Positions 19,509 through 28,102 of a DNA stretch of 64,000 nucleotides are shown piece after piece. The position numbers and the translations under genes were made by a program. The notes below the pieces were generated by a model. It did not search any database, had not been told where the DNA came from, and saw only the letters and a program-made list of their open reading frames with translations. Position 1 is the first letter of the stretch. Every line of letters begins with the position of its first letter. Origin of the DNA: Chitinophaga niastensis. Lineage in GTDB: Bacteria > Bacteroidota > Bacteroidia > Chitinophagales > Chitinophagaceae. The DNA is taken from assembly GCF_003014755.1 (NCBI RefSeq), contig NZ_PYAW01000005.1, forward strand, positions 400,320 through 464,319. The letters run 5' to 3'.

Positions 19509-20341
19509 TGAGTCCGTTAGTATATATCATATTACCTGTTCACAACAGAAAAGAAATCACCCGTACTTTTATTTCCTGCCTGCTTAAACAGACTTACAGT
19601 AGTTATCACCTGGTACTGATAGATGATGGATCTACAGACGGTACTGCGGAGATGGTGACCTCTTATCTGCCTTCCGCCACGATTGTTACCGGTAAGGGCG
19701 ACTGGTGGTGGGGTGGAAGTTTGCAACAGGGTTATGAGTGGGTGAAGGCAAATGTGACCATACCCACTGATATTGTATTGATAGCAAATGATGATGTTGA
19801 ATTTGAAGAAAATTACCTGCAAAATGCAGTTGAGTTTGTTCATGAGGCACCGGATGCTTTATTGCTGTCGCAGGCTTACAGTAAACAAACAGGTAAGCTG
19901 GAAGATATAGGTGTAGTGGCCAACTGGTACAAGATGACATTTGATCTGGCCAGGAGGAAAGAAGACGTTAATTGTGTTTCTACAAGAGGATTGTTCATGA
20001 CGGTAGCTGCTTTCATGAAAATAGGCGGATTCAGGCCGGTGATGCTGCCACATTATGGTTCTGACTTTGAATTTACGATACGTGCCCGGAAGAAAGGGTT
20101 TAAGTTAACCAGTGATGAACATGTAAGGATATTAATGAATGAAGAAACAACGGGCCTTCATCAGCTGAAAGAAAAATCTCTTCGAAAATATTTGAAGAAA
20201 ATATTTTCGAAGAGAGCAACAGGTAATCCTGTTTATTTTTCCTTCTTTATTTTACTTTCCTGCCCTGTACTGCTTATTCCTTTTAATCTCTGCCGGGTAT
20301 GGCTGGGATTTATTAAGAAATTATTTCAGAACATAGGCTGA
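19508..20341 (+). CDS. Glycosyltransferase family 2
   Basis: 277 residues. Starts one base inside the previous stop codon. GT2 features: YIILPVHNRKEITRTF, LVLIDDGSTDGTAEMV, then a WWWGGSLQQGYEW donor-site segment and a DxD-like IANDDVEFE, followed by RGLFMTVAAFMKIGGFRP. The W-W-G-G segment occurs in rhamnosyl-type GT2 enzymes. A C-terminal hydrophobic helix (FSFFILLSCPVLLIPFNL) probably anchors it to the inner membrane. Convergent with dapF, three bases apart, with no visible terminator between. Confidence 0.9.
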   Translation: MSPLVYIILPVHNRKEITRTFISCLLKQTYSSYHLVLIDDGSTDGTAEMVTSYLPSATIVTGKGDWWWGGSLQQGYEWVKANVTIPTDIVLIANDDVEFEENYLQNAVEFVHEAPDALLLSQAYSKQTGKLEDIGVVANWYKMTFDLARRKEDVNCVSTRGLFMTVAAFMKIGGFRPVMLPHYGSDFEFTIRARKKGFKLTSDEHVRILMNEETTGLHQLKEKSLRKYLKKIFSKRATGNPVYFSFFILLSCPVLLIPFNLCRVWLGFIKKLFQNIG

Positions 20342-20344
20342 TAA

Positions 20345-21130
20345 CTATTTAACGTTTATATCTCCTTCAAACACCAATGTAGCGGGGCCGCAGAGCCATA
20401 TATTATCGAAACTGCGTTCGCCGGTTTTGGTGAAACGTACTTCCAGTTGTCCGCCTAAAGTTTGTACAGGTACTACGTATTCTTTTTCTTCCTGACCTGC
20501 AAATGTAAGGGCAGCGGCAGTTACGCCGGTTCCGCAGGAATAAGTTTCGTCTTCCACACCTCTTTCGTAAGTACGTACAAAGATGCCGTTTTCAAAATGC
20601 TGTACGAAGTTCACGTTGGTGCCATCAGCTGCAAAGCGGTCATTGTAGCGGATTCCACGGCCTTCGTTGAAAACATCTACAGCCTGCACATCTTCCACAT
20701 ATTTCACAAAATGTGGTGAGCCGGTATTAAGGTAATAATATAGCGGACCATGTTCTACAAAGTCTACCTGCTGCATTTTCAGGTTCACCCAGCTGTCGCC
20801 GTCCATAGTAGCTGCATGTTCTCCGTCTACTGCAATAAAGTACAGGTTACCATCGCCTACGCCCATTTTATGTGCAAAGGCTGCGAGGCATCTGCCACCA
20901 TTGCCGCACATGGAGCTTTCACGACCATCTGCGTTGTAGTATTTCATGGCAAAGTCGTAGTCTTCGCTTTTATTGAGCAGCATCAGGCCATCGGCGCCTA
21001 TGCCAAAGCGACGGTCACACAATTCATTTACCTGTTCGTCTGTTAGCCAGTTGTACTGCCCTTCCCGGTTATCCATGATCACAAAATCATTGCCGGTTCC
21101 CTGGTATTTATAAAAGTGTATGCTATTCAT
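20345..21130 (-). CDS. dapF: Diaminopimelate epimerase
   Basis: 261 residues. Two catalytic cysteines are in place: MCGNGGRC (Cys75) and YSCGTGVTAAAL (Cys199), together with GTGNDFVIMDNR near the N-terminus and GADGLM. It interconverts LL- and meso-diaminopimelate for lysine and peptidoglycan synthesis in the cytoplasm. Slightly shorter than the usual 270-280 residues but no domain is missing. Stands alone; its upstream gap holds an inverted repeat. Confidence 0.96.
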   Translation of the reverse strand: MNSIHFYKYQGTGNDFVIMDNREGQYNWLTDEQVNELCDRRFGIGADGLMLLNKSEDYDFAMKYYNADGRESSMCGNGGRCLAAFAHKMGVGDGNLYFIAVDGEHAATMDGDSWVNLKMQQVDFVEHGPLYYYLNTGSPHFVKYVEDVQAVDVFNEGRGIRYNDRFAADGTNVNFVQHFENGIFVRTYERGVEDETYSCGTGVTAAALTFAGQEEKEYVVPVQTLGGQLEVRFTKTGERSFDNIWLCGPATLVFEGDINVK

Positions 21131-21187
21131 GGATACAAAGATAAATGATGAATGGAGAATTATGCAGAGATTTTAGCGGAAGGGAAA

Positions 21188-21390
21188 GCCTTCGGCCTTT
21201 GTCTTTTCTTTATCATGATTAGGCTGATTATTATGATTTTTCTGATTTTATTTCTTTCTGGTCATTCATCCATGCTAATTTTATAAAAGCTTACTATATA
21301 GAGATATAAATGTTTTTTAGAAGAAGATAAAATCAGGGTAATCATCTAAATCAGCCTAATCATGGTAAAGAAAAGACAAAGGCCGAAGGC
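21188..21390. repeat. Long inverted repeat, A-like variant
   Basis: About 200 bp in the 268-base gap between dapF and the phosphorylase (both minus). Outer arms are gccttcggcctttgtctttt and its complement, then tcatgattaggctgattatt and its mirror; the central 60 bases are unpaired and AT-rich. Outer arms differ from the other A copies, so it is a divergent member. Confidence 0.85.
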
Positions 21391-21398
21391 CTGATTGC

Positions 21399-22277
21399 TT
21401 ATATTCCTGCAATAATGCCCAATCCTTTTTCGATCAGTGCGGCTACTGCTGCGCCGCCATCTTTACTGAATTCCTTGCGGATGCGGTTGGCTACAATAGC
21501 GCTGACAGACAGGCAATGATGCCCCAATACGCGGCCCATACCATAAATGGCGGATGTTTCCATTTCGAAGTTGGTGATGCGATGTTCTTCGTAAGAAAAG
21601 CCGGTGAGGTTATCTATGAGATTTGGATTAGATAAGGTACCGCGCAATACCCGTCCCTGTGGGGCATAGAAGCCGGGGCAGGTAACGGTGATGCCTGTAT
21701 GAAAACCATCTTTAAAATGATTTTGCAGGTGCGCTGCGGCAGCAAACAGGCAAGGGTTGGCGCCACCGGGCTGCAGGAACACCTGTCCGCGGAAGGCCTC
21801 CAGGAGCTGTTTTTCGGCGGTTGTATTTTCAAATGCATAGTAGGGCATGAGATTGTCCAGGCCTAAACCATGCGAAGACACTACAAAGCTATCTACCGGA
21901 ATGCTTTCCTGCAATGCGCCGGAAGTGCCGAGGCGTATGATTTGCAGCGAAGTAAGTTCAGGTTTGATGAGCCTGGTTTCGAAATCAATATTTACCAGTG
22001 CATCCAGTTCGTTGAGTACAATATCGATATTATCTGTACCGATACCTGTAGATACTACAGATATGCGTTTGTTGCCAATATAGCCGGTATGTGTAACAAA
22101 TTCGCGGTGTTGAAATTTGCTTTCTATTTTATCAAAGTGTTTGCTGACAGACCCTACACGATCCGGGTCACCTACCGTGATGATGGTATGTGCCAGTTCG
22201 TCTGGCCGTACATCCAGGTGGTACACCGCTCCACGGCTGTTGATGATCAGTTCTGATTCTGCTATACGTTTATCCAT
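21399..22277 (-). CDS. Nucleoside phosphorylase (uridine phosphorylase-like)
   Basis: 292 residues of the PNP/UDP (NP-1) superfamily. Seen: TIITVGDPDRV (phosphate loop), STGIGTDNIDIVLNEL, IIRLGTSGALQ, NFEMETSAIYGMGRVLGH (ribose-binding ME). It splits a nucleoside with phosphate into base and ribose-1-phosphate for salvage. The ITVGDPDRV and GTSGAL motifs fit uridine phosphorylase better than purine enzymes, but the base specificity is not certain. Start ATG at 22275-22277; downstream is the inverted repeat. Confidence 0.87.
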   Translation of the reverse strand: MDKRIAESELIINSRGAVYHLDVRPDELAHTIITVGDPDRVGSVSKHFDKIESKFQHREFVTHTGYIGNKRISVVSTGIGTDNIDIVLNELDALVNIDFETRLIKPELTSLQIIRLGTSGALQESIPVDSFVVSSHGLGLDNLMPYYAFENTTAEKQLLEAFRGQVFLQPGGANPCLFAAAAHLQNHFKDGFHTGITVTCPGFYAPQGRVLRGTLSNPNLIDNLTGFSYEEHRITNFEMETSAIYGMGRVLGHHCLSVSAIVANRIRKEFSKDGGAAVAALIEKGLGIIAGI

Positions 22278-22384
22278 TGTATTAATTTTTATATTTCACA
22301 AATCAACATTCCGGTTTCGGTCCTCAATATTCCTTCGTTCTGGTATATTATCAAAATATTTTTTCAGATATTTTTTAAATAATA

Positions 22385-22415
22385 TTTGGTGGTAATCAGA
22401 AAATTGCTACTTTTG
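22385..22415 (+). promoter_or_regulatory. Bacteroidota-type promoter for tRNA-Cys
   Basis: TTTG at 22385-22388 and TACTTTTG (matches TAnnTTTG) at 22408-22415, 19 bases apart. The pair matches the sigma-ABfr consensus and lies about 60 bases upstream of the tRNA. Confidence 0.7.
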
Positions 22416-22478
22416 CAATCCCACAAAACGAATGAAATGTACGCCGGTGGGTAGGAAGGCAAGCATTACAAAAGAGAT

Positions 22479-22549
22479 GGTTTCGTGGCCGAGTGGCTAG
22501 GCAGAGGTCTGCAAAACCTCGTACAGCGGTTCGAATCCGCTCGAAACCT
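22479..22549 (+). tRNA. tRNA-Cys (GCA)
   Basis: 71-nt cloverleaf: acceptor GGTTTCG / CGAAACC with discriminator T, anticodon stem GAGGT / ACCTC around loop CTGCAAA (anticodon GCA), and T arm AGCGG-TTCGAAT-CCGCT. No 3' CCA is encoded exactly (CCC follows). Confidence 0.95.
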
Positions 22550-22556
22550 CCCAAAT

Positions 22557-22586
22557 AAAAAGCCTTCTGAATTCAGAAGGCTTTTT
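22557..22586 (+). terminator. Intrinsic terminator after tRNA-Cys
   Basis: Perfect 30-bp palindrome built on AAAAAGCCTTCTGAA and its complement, ending in a T run, seven bases after the tRNA. Confidence 0.85.
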
Positions 22587-22617
22587 GCGTTTTGTATAGA
22601 ACCAAAAAGAAGTGGTT

Positions 22618-23100
22618 ATGATAGAGATCATAAAAGTAACCGCCGAAGATGCCAGACACCTGGAACAGGTGAAGCTACTTTTCCGCGAATATGCCAATTG
22701 GTTAAATGTTGACCTTAGTTCTCAGCAGTTTGAAGAAGAGTTGGCACACTTACCTGGTGTGTATGTACCACCAGCCGGTGCGTTGTTCCTGGCAACGGTA
22801 GACGGACAGGTAGCAGGCTGTGTGGCCGTCCGGACATTTGACAACAGTACTGCAGAAATGAAGCGTCTTTTTGTAAAAGATACTTTTAAAGGTCACGGTG
22901 TAGGAAAAGCATTGGTAAGCAATGCTATAGAAGAGAGCAAAAAGCTGGGTTATAAGCGCATTATCCTGGATACACTGGCACATATGCGTCCGGCCATAGA
23001 ATTGTATACCTCTTTAGGATTTCAGCCCATTGCAGCCTATTATGATAATCCTCTCAGTGATGCGGTATATCTTTCGTTAAATATTGAACCGGTATTATAG
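22618..23100 (+). CDS. GNAT family N-acetyltransferase
   Basis: 160 residues from the ATG at 22618 (a GTG two codons upstream is also in frame). The GNAT acetyl-CoA loop is visible as VKDTFKGHGVGKALV (R/QxxGxG/A-like, here KGHGVG at about 91-96), preceded by AEMKRLFV and followed by LDTLAHMRPAIELYTSLGF. Cytoplasmic acetyltransferase of unknown substrate. Single gene between the tRNA-Cys terminator and a remnant of the intergenic repeat. Confidence 0.88.
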   Translation: MIEIIKVTAEDARHLEQVKLLFREYANWLNVDLSSQQFEEELAHLPGVYVPPAGALFLATVDGQVAGCVAVRTFDNSTAEMKRLFVKDTFKGHGVGKALVSNAIEESKKLGYKRIILDTLAHMRPAIELYTSLGFQPIAAYYDNPLSDAVYLSLNIEPVL

Positions 23101-23148
23101 GATTAAATGGATTAACCTGCTGCGTGTTATGTTGTTAATCCACTCAAT
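23100..23148. repeat. Truncated B-type inverted repeat
   Basis: Short hairpin aggattaaatggattaacc / ttaatccactcaatccc around tgttatgttg. The sequence matches the centre of the repeat at 5966-6224, so it is either a short member or the remains of one. Confidence 0.6.
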
Positions 23149-23164
23149 CCCATAATAATGGTCG

Positions 23165-23283
23165 CTACAGGGGTCTGATCCAGATATTCCTGAAACTCGC
23201 CGGATTGCCATGATCCTGCAGTGCGATGGATTTTTTTGTTTGTAGAAGCTGCCGGCCTGTCCGTTTGAGTAAGTACGGTTGTA
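23165..23283 (-). pseudogene. Remnant of a DUF1080 (3-keto-disaccharide hydrolase) gene
   Basis: Two frames on the minus strand give fragments typical of DUF1080 proteins: NRTYSNGQAGSFYKQ (about 23232-23280) and, in another frame and ending at a TAG at 23165-23167, SIALQDHGNPASFRNIWIRP. In intact family members these segments are far apart in the C-terminal lectin-like domain, so an internal deletion and frameshift have occurred. The remnant lies just downstream of a Gfo/Idh oxidoreductase, the usual neighbour of DUF1080 genes. Recognition is by motif memory only. Confidence 0.6.
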
Positions 23284-23317
23284 ATATTTAAGTAGATAAA
23301 GCTATTTTATTTTTCGT

Positions 23318-24640
23318 TTATCCGATCACGTTAGGCAGCTTATAGCCGTTGTGGTAAGGTGCTGCTAAAAATTTATTAGCATCATTATCGGTGAACTGAC
23401 CTTTTTGATTATCCCAGTATATTTTTTTGCCGGTGCGGTAGGCGATATTGCCCATTTGCGCCGTGGTGGCTATTAACGCGCCTACCTGAACCGGTGCATG
23501 TAAGTCGCTCAGACTACGGGATTTAACTACTTCCACAAAATTTTTAGTGTGCAGATCGAGGCCGTTGTCTACAGATTTTTGTCTGCTTATACCTTCCATT
23601 TTACCTTTTTCGGGGATCACTTCCCAGCCGCCACGGTCCAGCACAAGCGTACCATTATTACCAATAAAGGCAATACCATGATCGCGGCCATAAGGGCCCC
23701 CATCAATGCCTGTGGCTTGTTCCCACTGTATATTGAAATGATCATATTCATAAACGGTGGTGAGGGTATCAGGTGTTTCAGCGGCATCATCGGGATAAGC
23801 AAATTTTCCACCTGCTGCCATTACTGATTTTGGTGCGCCGGCTTTCATGCCCAGCAGTGCATAGTCTAACAGGTGTACGCCCCAGTCGGTCATTAAGCCA
23901 CCGGCATAATCCCAGTACCACCGGAAATTAAAGTGAAAACGGTTTTCGTTGAAAGGACGTGTGGTAGCTGGTCCCAGCCATGATTTGTAATCAACGCCTG
24001 CAGGAGGAGTAGAGTCTGGTTTTACAGGAATAGATTTCATCCAGCCCATGTACGCCCACGCTTTTACAAGTCGTACTTGTCCGAGTTTGCCGGAGTGTAC
24101 AAAGTCGATCGCATCTTTAAAATGCTGCTGGCTACGCTGCCACTGGCCTACCTGTACTGCGCGGCTGTGTTTTTGTTGTGCAGCTACCATAGCGCGGCAT
24201 TCTATGATGGAGTTGCCCATAGGCTTCTCTACATATACATCTTTACCTGCGGAGCAGGCATCTGTCATTTGTAAACAATGCCAGTGGTCGGGTGTACCAA
24301 TGATAACCGCATCAATATTTTTATCTTCCAGCAACTTACGGTAATCACTATACGCTTTTACCCTGATACCTTTTTGCGACAACTCTGCCACACGTTTGTC
24401 CAATACGTTTTTGTCCACGTCGCACAGGGCAACGCATTGTGCAGCAGGATTTTTCAGCATAGCGGTGAGGTCAGACCAGCCCATGCCATTGATGCCGATA
24501 GCGGCAATATTGAGCCGATCGCTGGCCGCTACCGACCTGAGCGGCAACGCCTGCAGTGATGCCGGTAAAGCGGACACCAGGCCTGCTCCAGCCATGAGCG
24601 TGGATGCAGAGCGGATAAAGTTTCTACGGGAATGATTCAT
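23318..24640 (-). CDS. Gfo/Idh/MocA family oxidoreductase, Tat-exported
   Basis: 440 residues from ATG at 24638-24640; the frame is open 12 codons further up but the twin-arginine signal SRRNFIRSAS begins at residue 4 of this start. Rossmann strand LNIAAIGINGMGWSDL, the EKP motif (DVYVEKPMGNS), and the C-terminal WDYAGGLMTDWGVHLLDYAL define the family. Periplasmic NAD(P)-dependent oxidation of a sugar or glycoside is the probable role. The DUF1080 remnant downstream suggests an earlier role in 3-keto-glycoside breakdown. Confidence 0.9.
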   Translation of the reverse strand: MNHSRRNFIRSASTLMAGAGLVSALPASLQALPLRSVAASDRLNIAAIGINGMGWSDLTAMLKNPAAQCVALCDVDKNVLDKRVAELSQKGIRVKAYSDYRKLLEDKNIDAVIIGTPDHWHCLQMTDACSAGKDVYVEKPMGNSIIECRAMVAAQQKHSRAVQVGQWQRSQQHFKDAIDFVHSGKLGQVRLVKAWAYMGWMKSIPVKPDSTPPAGVDYKSWLGPATTRPFNENRFHFNFRWYWDYAGGLMTDWGVHLLDYALLGMKAGAPKSVMAAGGKFAYPDDAAETPDTLTTVYEYDHFNIQWEQATGIDGGPYGRDHGIAFIGNNGTLVLDRGGWEVIPEKGKMEGISRQKSVDNGLDLHTKNFVEVVKSRSLSDLHAPVQVGALIATTAQMGNIAYRTGKKIYWDNQKGQFTDNDANKFLAAPYHNGYKLPNVIG

Positions 24641-24719
24641 GTAATAAAACGTTTTGTGGAATTGTGGAATTGACACTTAATAATACAAAATAGGCAAAAT
24701 TATTAAGAAGAAAGAGTGT

Positions 24720-25159
24720 TTGTCTTTCTCCCGATTAGGCTGATTATACTGATTACTCTGATTTTCTTTTTTGATTTTGAAAAGATTAGCGGAGATTTTA
24801 GCGGATATTGTCTGAACCAGGATTTTTAGGATTGAATAGATTACCCTGATGGGTGCCGAAGATCTTAGCGGGTATTATCTGAACTATGATTTTTATGATT
24901 AGTATGATGATCCTGATTAGTGAAGATATTCGCGTATATCTTCCAAATAAACAATATAACATCCATCAGGGTAATCTATTCAATCCTAAAAATCCTGGTT
25001 CAGACAATATCCGCTAAGATCTTCGCTAATCAGGATCATCATACTAATCATAAAAATCATAGTTCAGACAATACCCGCTAAAATCTCCGCTAATCTTTTC
25101 AAAATCAAAAAATAAAATCAGGGTAATCAGTATAATCAGCCTAATCGGGAGAAAGACAA
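24720..25159. repeat. 440-bp composite inverted repeat (A arms enclosing B units)
   Basis: Fills the gap between two minus-strand genes. Outer arms are A-type (tgtctttctcccgattagg at 24721 and its complement ending 25158). Inside are B-type units: unit 1 at 24817-24861 (tgtctgaaccaggattttta start) with its complement at 24961-25008, and unit 2 at 24875-24928 (tctgaactatgatttttatg) with its complement at 25018-25074. The order is left 1, left 2, right 1, right 2, so the inner pairings cross rather than nest. No coding capacity seen. Confidence 0.88.
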
Positions 25160-25167
25160 CACCCGCG

Positions 25168-26673
25168 TTAGAAATTATCTTCTTCCGGCTCTTCGCCACC
25201 CATATTAAAATTCATCATAGTGCCTAACAGGTCACTGAAGCGGGTTTCATTTTCCACCACTTTTTTACTGATGAGGGAGTAGGAGGAGAGTCCGTGCAGC
25301 ACAAACTCCATGAGCAGCAAGGCTTCGCGGTTGTTGGCTTTAGGGAAGAGTGCTTTCACCAGTTCTTTTAATCCTTCTACTTTGGTGAGCAGGGTATCGT
25401 ATTGTTTGTCACTGATGTCTTGTAGCAGCTGTACTGAGTTGCCTTTGTCGAACCACTGGATGACGCTACGGTAGGGGTTTTCAGTGGGTGCGGTCTGTTT
25501 CTTTTTCTTGAAAGAATCCGGGTTTGGAAAGTAAGCAGCAAAGAGGGTACGAATGGATTTGTCGAGCAGGTTATGTGCTACCTGCAGCGGGCCCTCCTGT
25601 TCGCCTTCATATACCAGTTCTATTTTTCCTGTGATAGCTGGTATGATAGCCTGGAGATCTGCAATGCGCACATGTGTCTCCTTTTCTTTATTGAGGATAG
25701 CACGACGTTCGCCGGCACTGACCGCATTCTCGTACGCAGCAATAGTCAGGCGGGCAGAGACGCCGCTTTTTTTGTCTACGTATTCGCTGTTGCGCGCTTC
25801 AAATGACACTTGTTCGATGAGGCGTTTTACCATATCAGCAATCTGTACTTTGCTGAGTTGTTCCTCGTGGATATCGGCTTCCTGTTCTGTGATGAGCAGG
25901 GAGTTTTCGATGCTTTTTGGGTAGTGTGTAATGATCTGGCTTTCTATCCTGTCTTTCAGCGGTGTTACAATAGCACCGCGATTCGTATAGTCTTCCGGGT
26001 TAGCGGTGAATACAAACAGGATATCCAGTGGCATCCTTACTTTGAAGCCCCTGATCTGTATATCGCCTTCCTGCAGGATGTTGAACAAGGATACTTGTAT
26101 ACGTGCCTGGAGATCGGGGAGTTCGTTGATGACGAAGATACCGCGATTGGAGCGGGGAATGATACCAAAGTGGATCACTCTTTCATCTGCGTAGCTGAGT
26201 TTCAGGTTAGCTGCTTTGATAGGATCAATATCGCCAACGAGATCGGCCACAGAAACATCCGGTGTGGCCAGCTTTTCACCATAGCGCTCGCTGCTGTGCA
26301 GCCAGGAGATAGGTGTTTTATCGCCTTTTTCTGCAATCAGGTCGCGGGCATAACGGGAGAGTGGCTTAAACGGATCATCATTTACTTCAGAGCCTTCCAC
26401 GATAGGGATGTATTCATCCAGAAGGTCGGTCATTTGCCTGGCCATGCGCGTTTTCGCTTGTCCGCGTAAGCCCAGGAAAAGAATGTTATGTCTTGATAGC
26501 AGTGCTCTTTCGGTATCCGGAATCACGGTATCTTCATATCCGACGATGCCGGGGAAAGTAGTTTCTTTTTGTTTTAATTTTTTGATCAGGTTGCGTCTGA
26601 TCTCTTCTTTTACGGAGATAGGTTTATAGCCACTTTTTTTTAGCTCGCCTAACGTTTTTATGCTTGTATCCAT
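25168..26673 (-). CDS. MoxR/Mg-chelatase-like AAA+ ATPase
   Basis: 501 residues. AAA+ core: GLRGQAKTRMARQ (P-loop with Ala in place of the last Gly), GIFVINELPDL (Walker B region), VFTANPEDYTNRG (sensor 1) and a lid segment; the layout is that of Mg-chelatase subunit I/MoxR ATPases. Such ATPases work with a von Willebrand factor A partner to remodel or insert metals into client proteins. The next gene upstream (26709-27803) encodes that VWA partner, 35 bases away. Client unknown. Confidence 0.87.
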   Translation of the reverse strand: MDTSIKTLGELKKSGYKPISVKEEIRRNLIKKLKQKETTFPGIVGYEDTVIPDTERALLSRHNILFLGLRGQAKTRMARQMTDLLDEYIPIVEGSEVNDDPFKPLSRYARDLIAEKGDKTPISWLHSSERYGEKLATPDVSVADLVGDIDPIKAANLKLSYADERVIHFGIIPRSNRGIFVINELPDLQARIQVSLFNILQEGDIQIRGFKVRMPLDILFVFTANPEDYTNRGAIVTPLKDRIESQIITHYPKSIENSLLITEQEADIHEEQLSKVQIADMVKRLIEQVSFEARNSEYVDKKSGVSARLTIAAYENAVSAGERRAILNKEKETHVRIADLQAIIPAITGKIELVYEGEQEGPLQVAHNLLDKSIRTLFAAYFPNPDSFKKKKQTAPTENPYRSVIQWFDKGNSVQLLQDISDKQYDTLLTKVEGLKELVKALFPKANNREALLLMEFVLHGLSSYSLISKKVVENETRFSDLLGTMMNFNMGGEEPEEDNF

Positions 26674-26708
26674 TCTGATGCAAATTTCTTATGACTAATA
26701 AATCAGGT

Positions 26709-27803
26709 TTAAAAGAATTTCTTCTTACCGCTTTCAAAATCGCGGAAGAGGAAGGAACCGAGGTTGTTTGTGCCTGAAAAGAAGGCTTTACCGTTATTGG
26801 TTTCGGTAAATTCCTGTACGAACTTTTGCAACCAGGGATCGGTGGCCACCATGAAGGTGGTAATAGGTATTTTTAATTTTTTGCACTGTGCCGCGAGGTT
26901 CAGGGTGCGGTTCAGTATTTTACGATCCAGGCCGAAGCTGTTTTTATAGTATTGAGATCCTATTTTCAGGCAGGTGGGTTTGCCATCTGTGATCATGAAG
27001 ATCTGCTTGTTAGGATTGCGCCGGCGGCGGAGCAGGTCCATAGCCAGTTCCAGGCCAGCCACCGTATTGGTATGAAAAGGACCCACTTCCAGGTAAGGAA
27101 GGTCTTTGATCTCTATCTGCCAGGCATCATTGCCGAATACAATAATATCGAGGGTATCTTTTGGATACCGGGTAGTAATGAGTTCTGCGAGTGCCATGGC
27201 CACCTTTTTGGCGGGTGTGATCCTGTCTTCCCCATATAAAATCATGGAATGGGAAATATCGATCATCAGGGCAGTAGATGTTTGGGTTTTGAAGTCCGTT
27301 TCCTTTACCTCCAGGTCGTCCTGGCTGATAGAGAAACTATCGATGCCATGATTGATCTGTGCATTACGGATGGAGGCAGTAATATCCAGCTGATCCACGC
27401 CATCGCCAAATTCAAAGGGGCGTGTTTCGGCATTGAGTTCATCGCCCATACCGGATTTGCGGATATTATGATTGCCGGTAGTTGTTTTTTTCAGCTTGCC
27501 GAAAATCTCTTCCAGGGCATTTTTGCGGATGGTTTGTTCCGTTTTGGAAGTGATTTCTATCTTGCCGTTGTCTTCGTTCTCACGAATGTAGCCTTTGTCT
27601 TTCAGCTCCTGTATAAAGTCGCCGATCCCATAATCTTTATCAGTAAGATTATATTCCTTATCCAGCTCTGTGAGCCATTGTAGCGCTTCTGAAACATCTC
27701 CACTGGTGTAGGTGAGGAGTTGGCTGAAAAGATCCAGTAGCTTCTGGAAAGGTGGTTTTCTGTTTTCGTCCGGGTTGAACCTGGTAAATGATATTCCTCT
27801 CAT
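26709..27803 (-). CDS. VWA-domain protein, partner of the MoxR-like ATPase
   Basis: 364 residues. The C-terminal half is a von Willebrand A domain with the MIDAS motif DISHSM (DxSxS-like), followed by VAGLELAMDLLRRR and the conserved MITDGKP. The N-terminal 160 residues are charged and helical with no recognised domain. First gene of the two-gene unit with the ATPase. Known VWA/MoxR pairs act as chaperone-like complexes; here no client gene is adjacent. Confidence 0.87.
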   Translation of the reverse strand: MRGISFTRFNPDENRKPPFQKLLDLFSQLLTYTSGDVSEALQWLTELDKEYNLTDKDYGIGDFIQELKDKGYIRENEDNGKIEITSKTEQTIRKNALEEIFGKLKKTTTGNHNIRKSGMGDELNAETRPFEFGDGVDQLDITASIRNAQINHGIDSFSISQDDLEVKETDFKTQTSTALMIDISHSMILYGEDRITPAKKVAMALAELITTRYPKDTLDIIVFGNDAWQIEIKDLPYLEVGPFHTNTVAGLELAMDLLRRRRNPNKQIFMITDGKPTCLKIGSQYYKNSFGLDRKILNRTLNLAAQCKKLKIPITTFMVATDPWLQKFVQEFTETNNGKAFFSGTNNLGSFLFRDFESGKKKFF

Positions 27804-27851
27804 AGCACATCTTCTAAACTAAAATTAAGCAAAATGTATGAAAGGTGGTTT

Positions 27852-28035
27852 TGTCTTTCTCCCGATTAGGCTGATTAAACTGATTACCATGATTTTCTTT
27901 TTTTTGATTTTGAAAGATTTTAAAAGATTAGCGAAGACCAGAGCAGGTATTATACGCTTTGATCTTCGCTAATCTTTTAAAATCAGTAAAATAAAATCGG
28001 GGAATCAGTTTAATCAGCCTAATCGGGAGAAAGAT
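27852..28035. repeat. Long inverted repeat, A-type, between divergent genes
   Basis: About 184 bp, arms tgtctttctcccgattagg and its complement (last bases gataa rather than gacaa), inner units agcgaagaccagagc mirrored near 27965. Lies between the 5' ends of the VWA gene and the plus-strand isomerase gene. Confidence 0.9.
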
Positions 28036-28102
28036 AAAATCACCCTTCAGCTTGCATTTTATCTTGAAACTAACTACTTTCAATCATCAAAAAAATATCT
28101 AT

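Noticed and set aside
24720..25159. CRISPR array in the repeated palindromes
   Set aside because: Units are inverted, not direct, with no regular spacers and no cas genes nearby.
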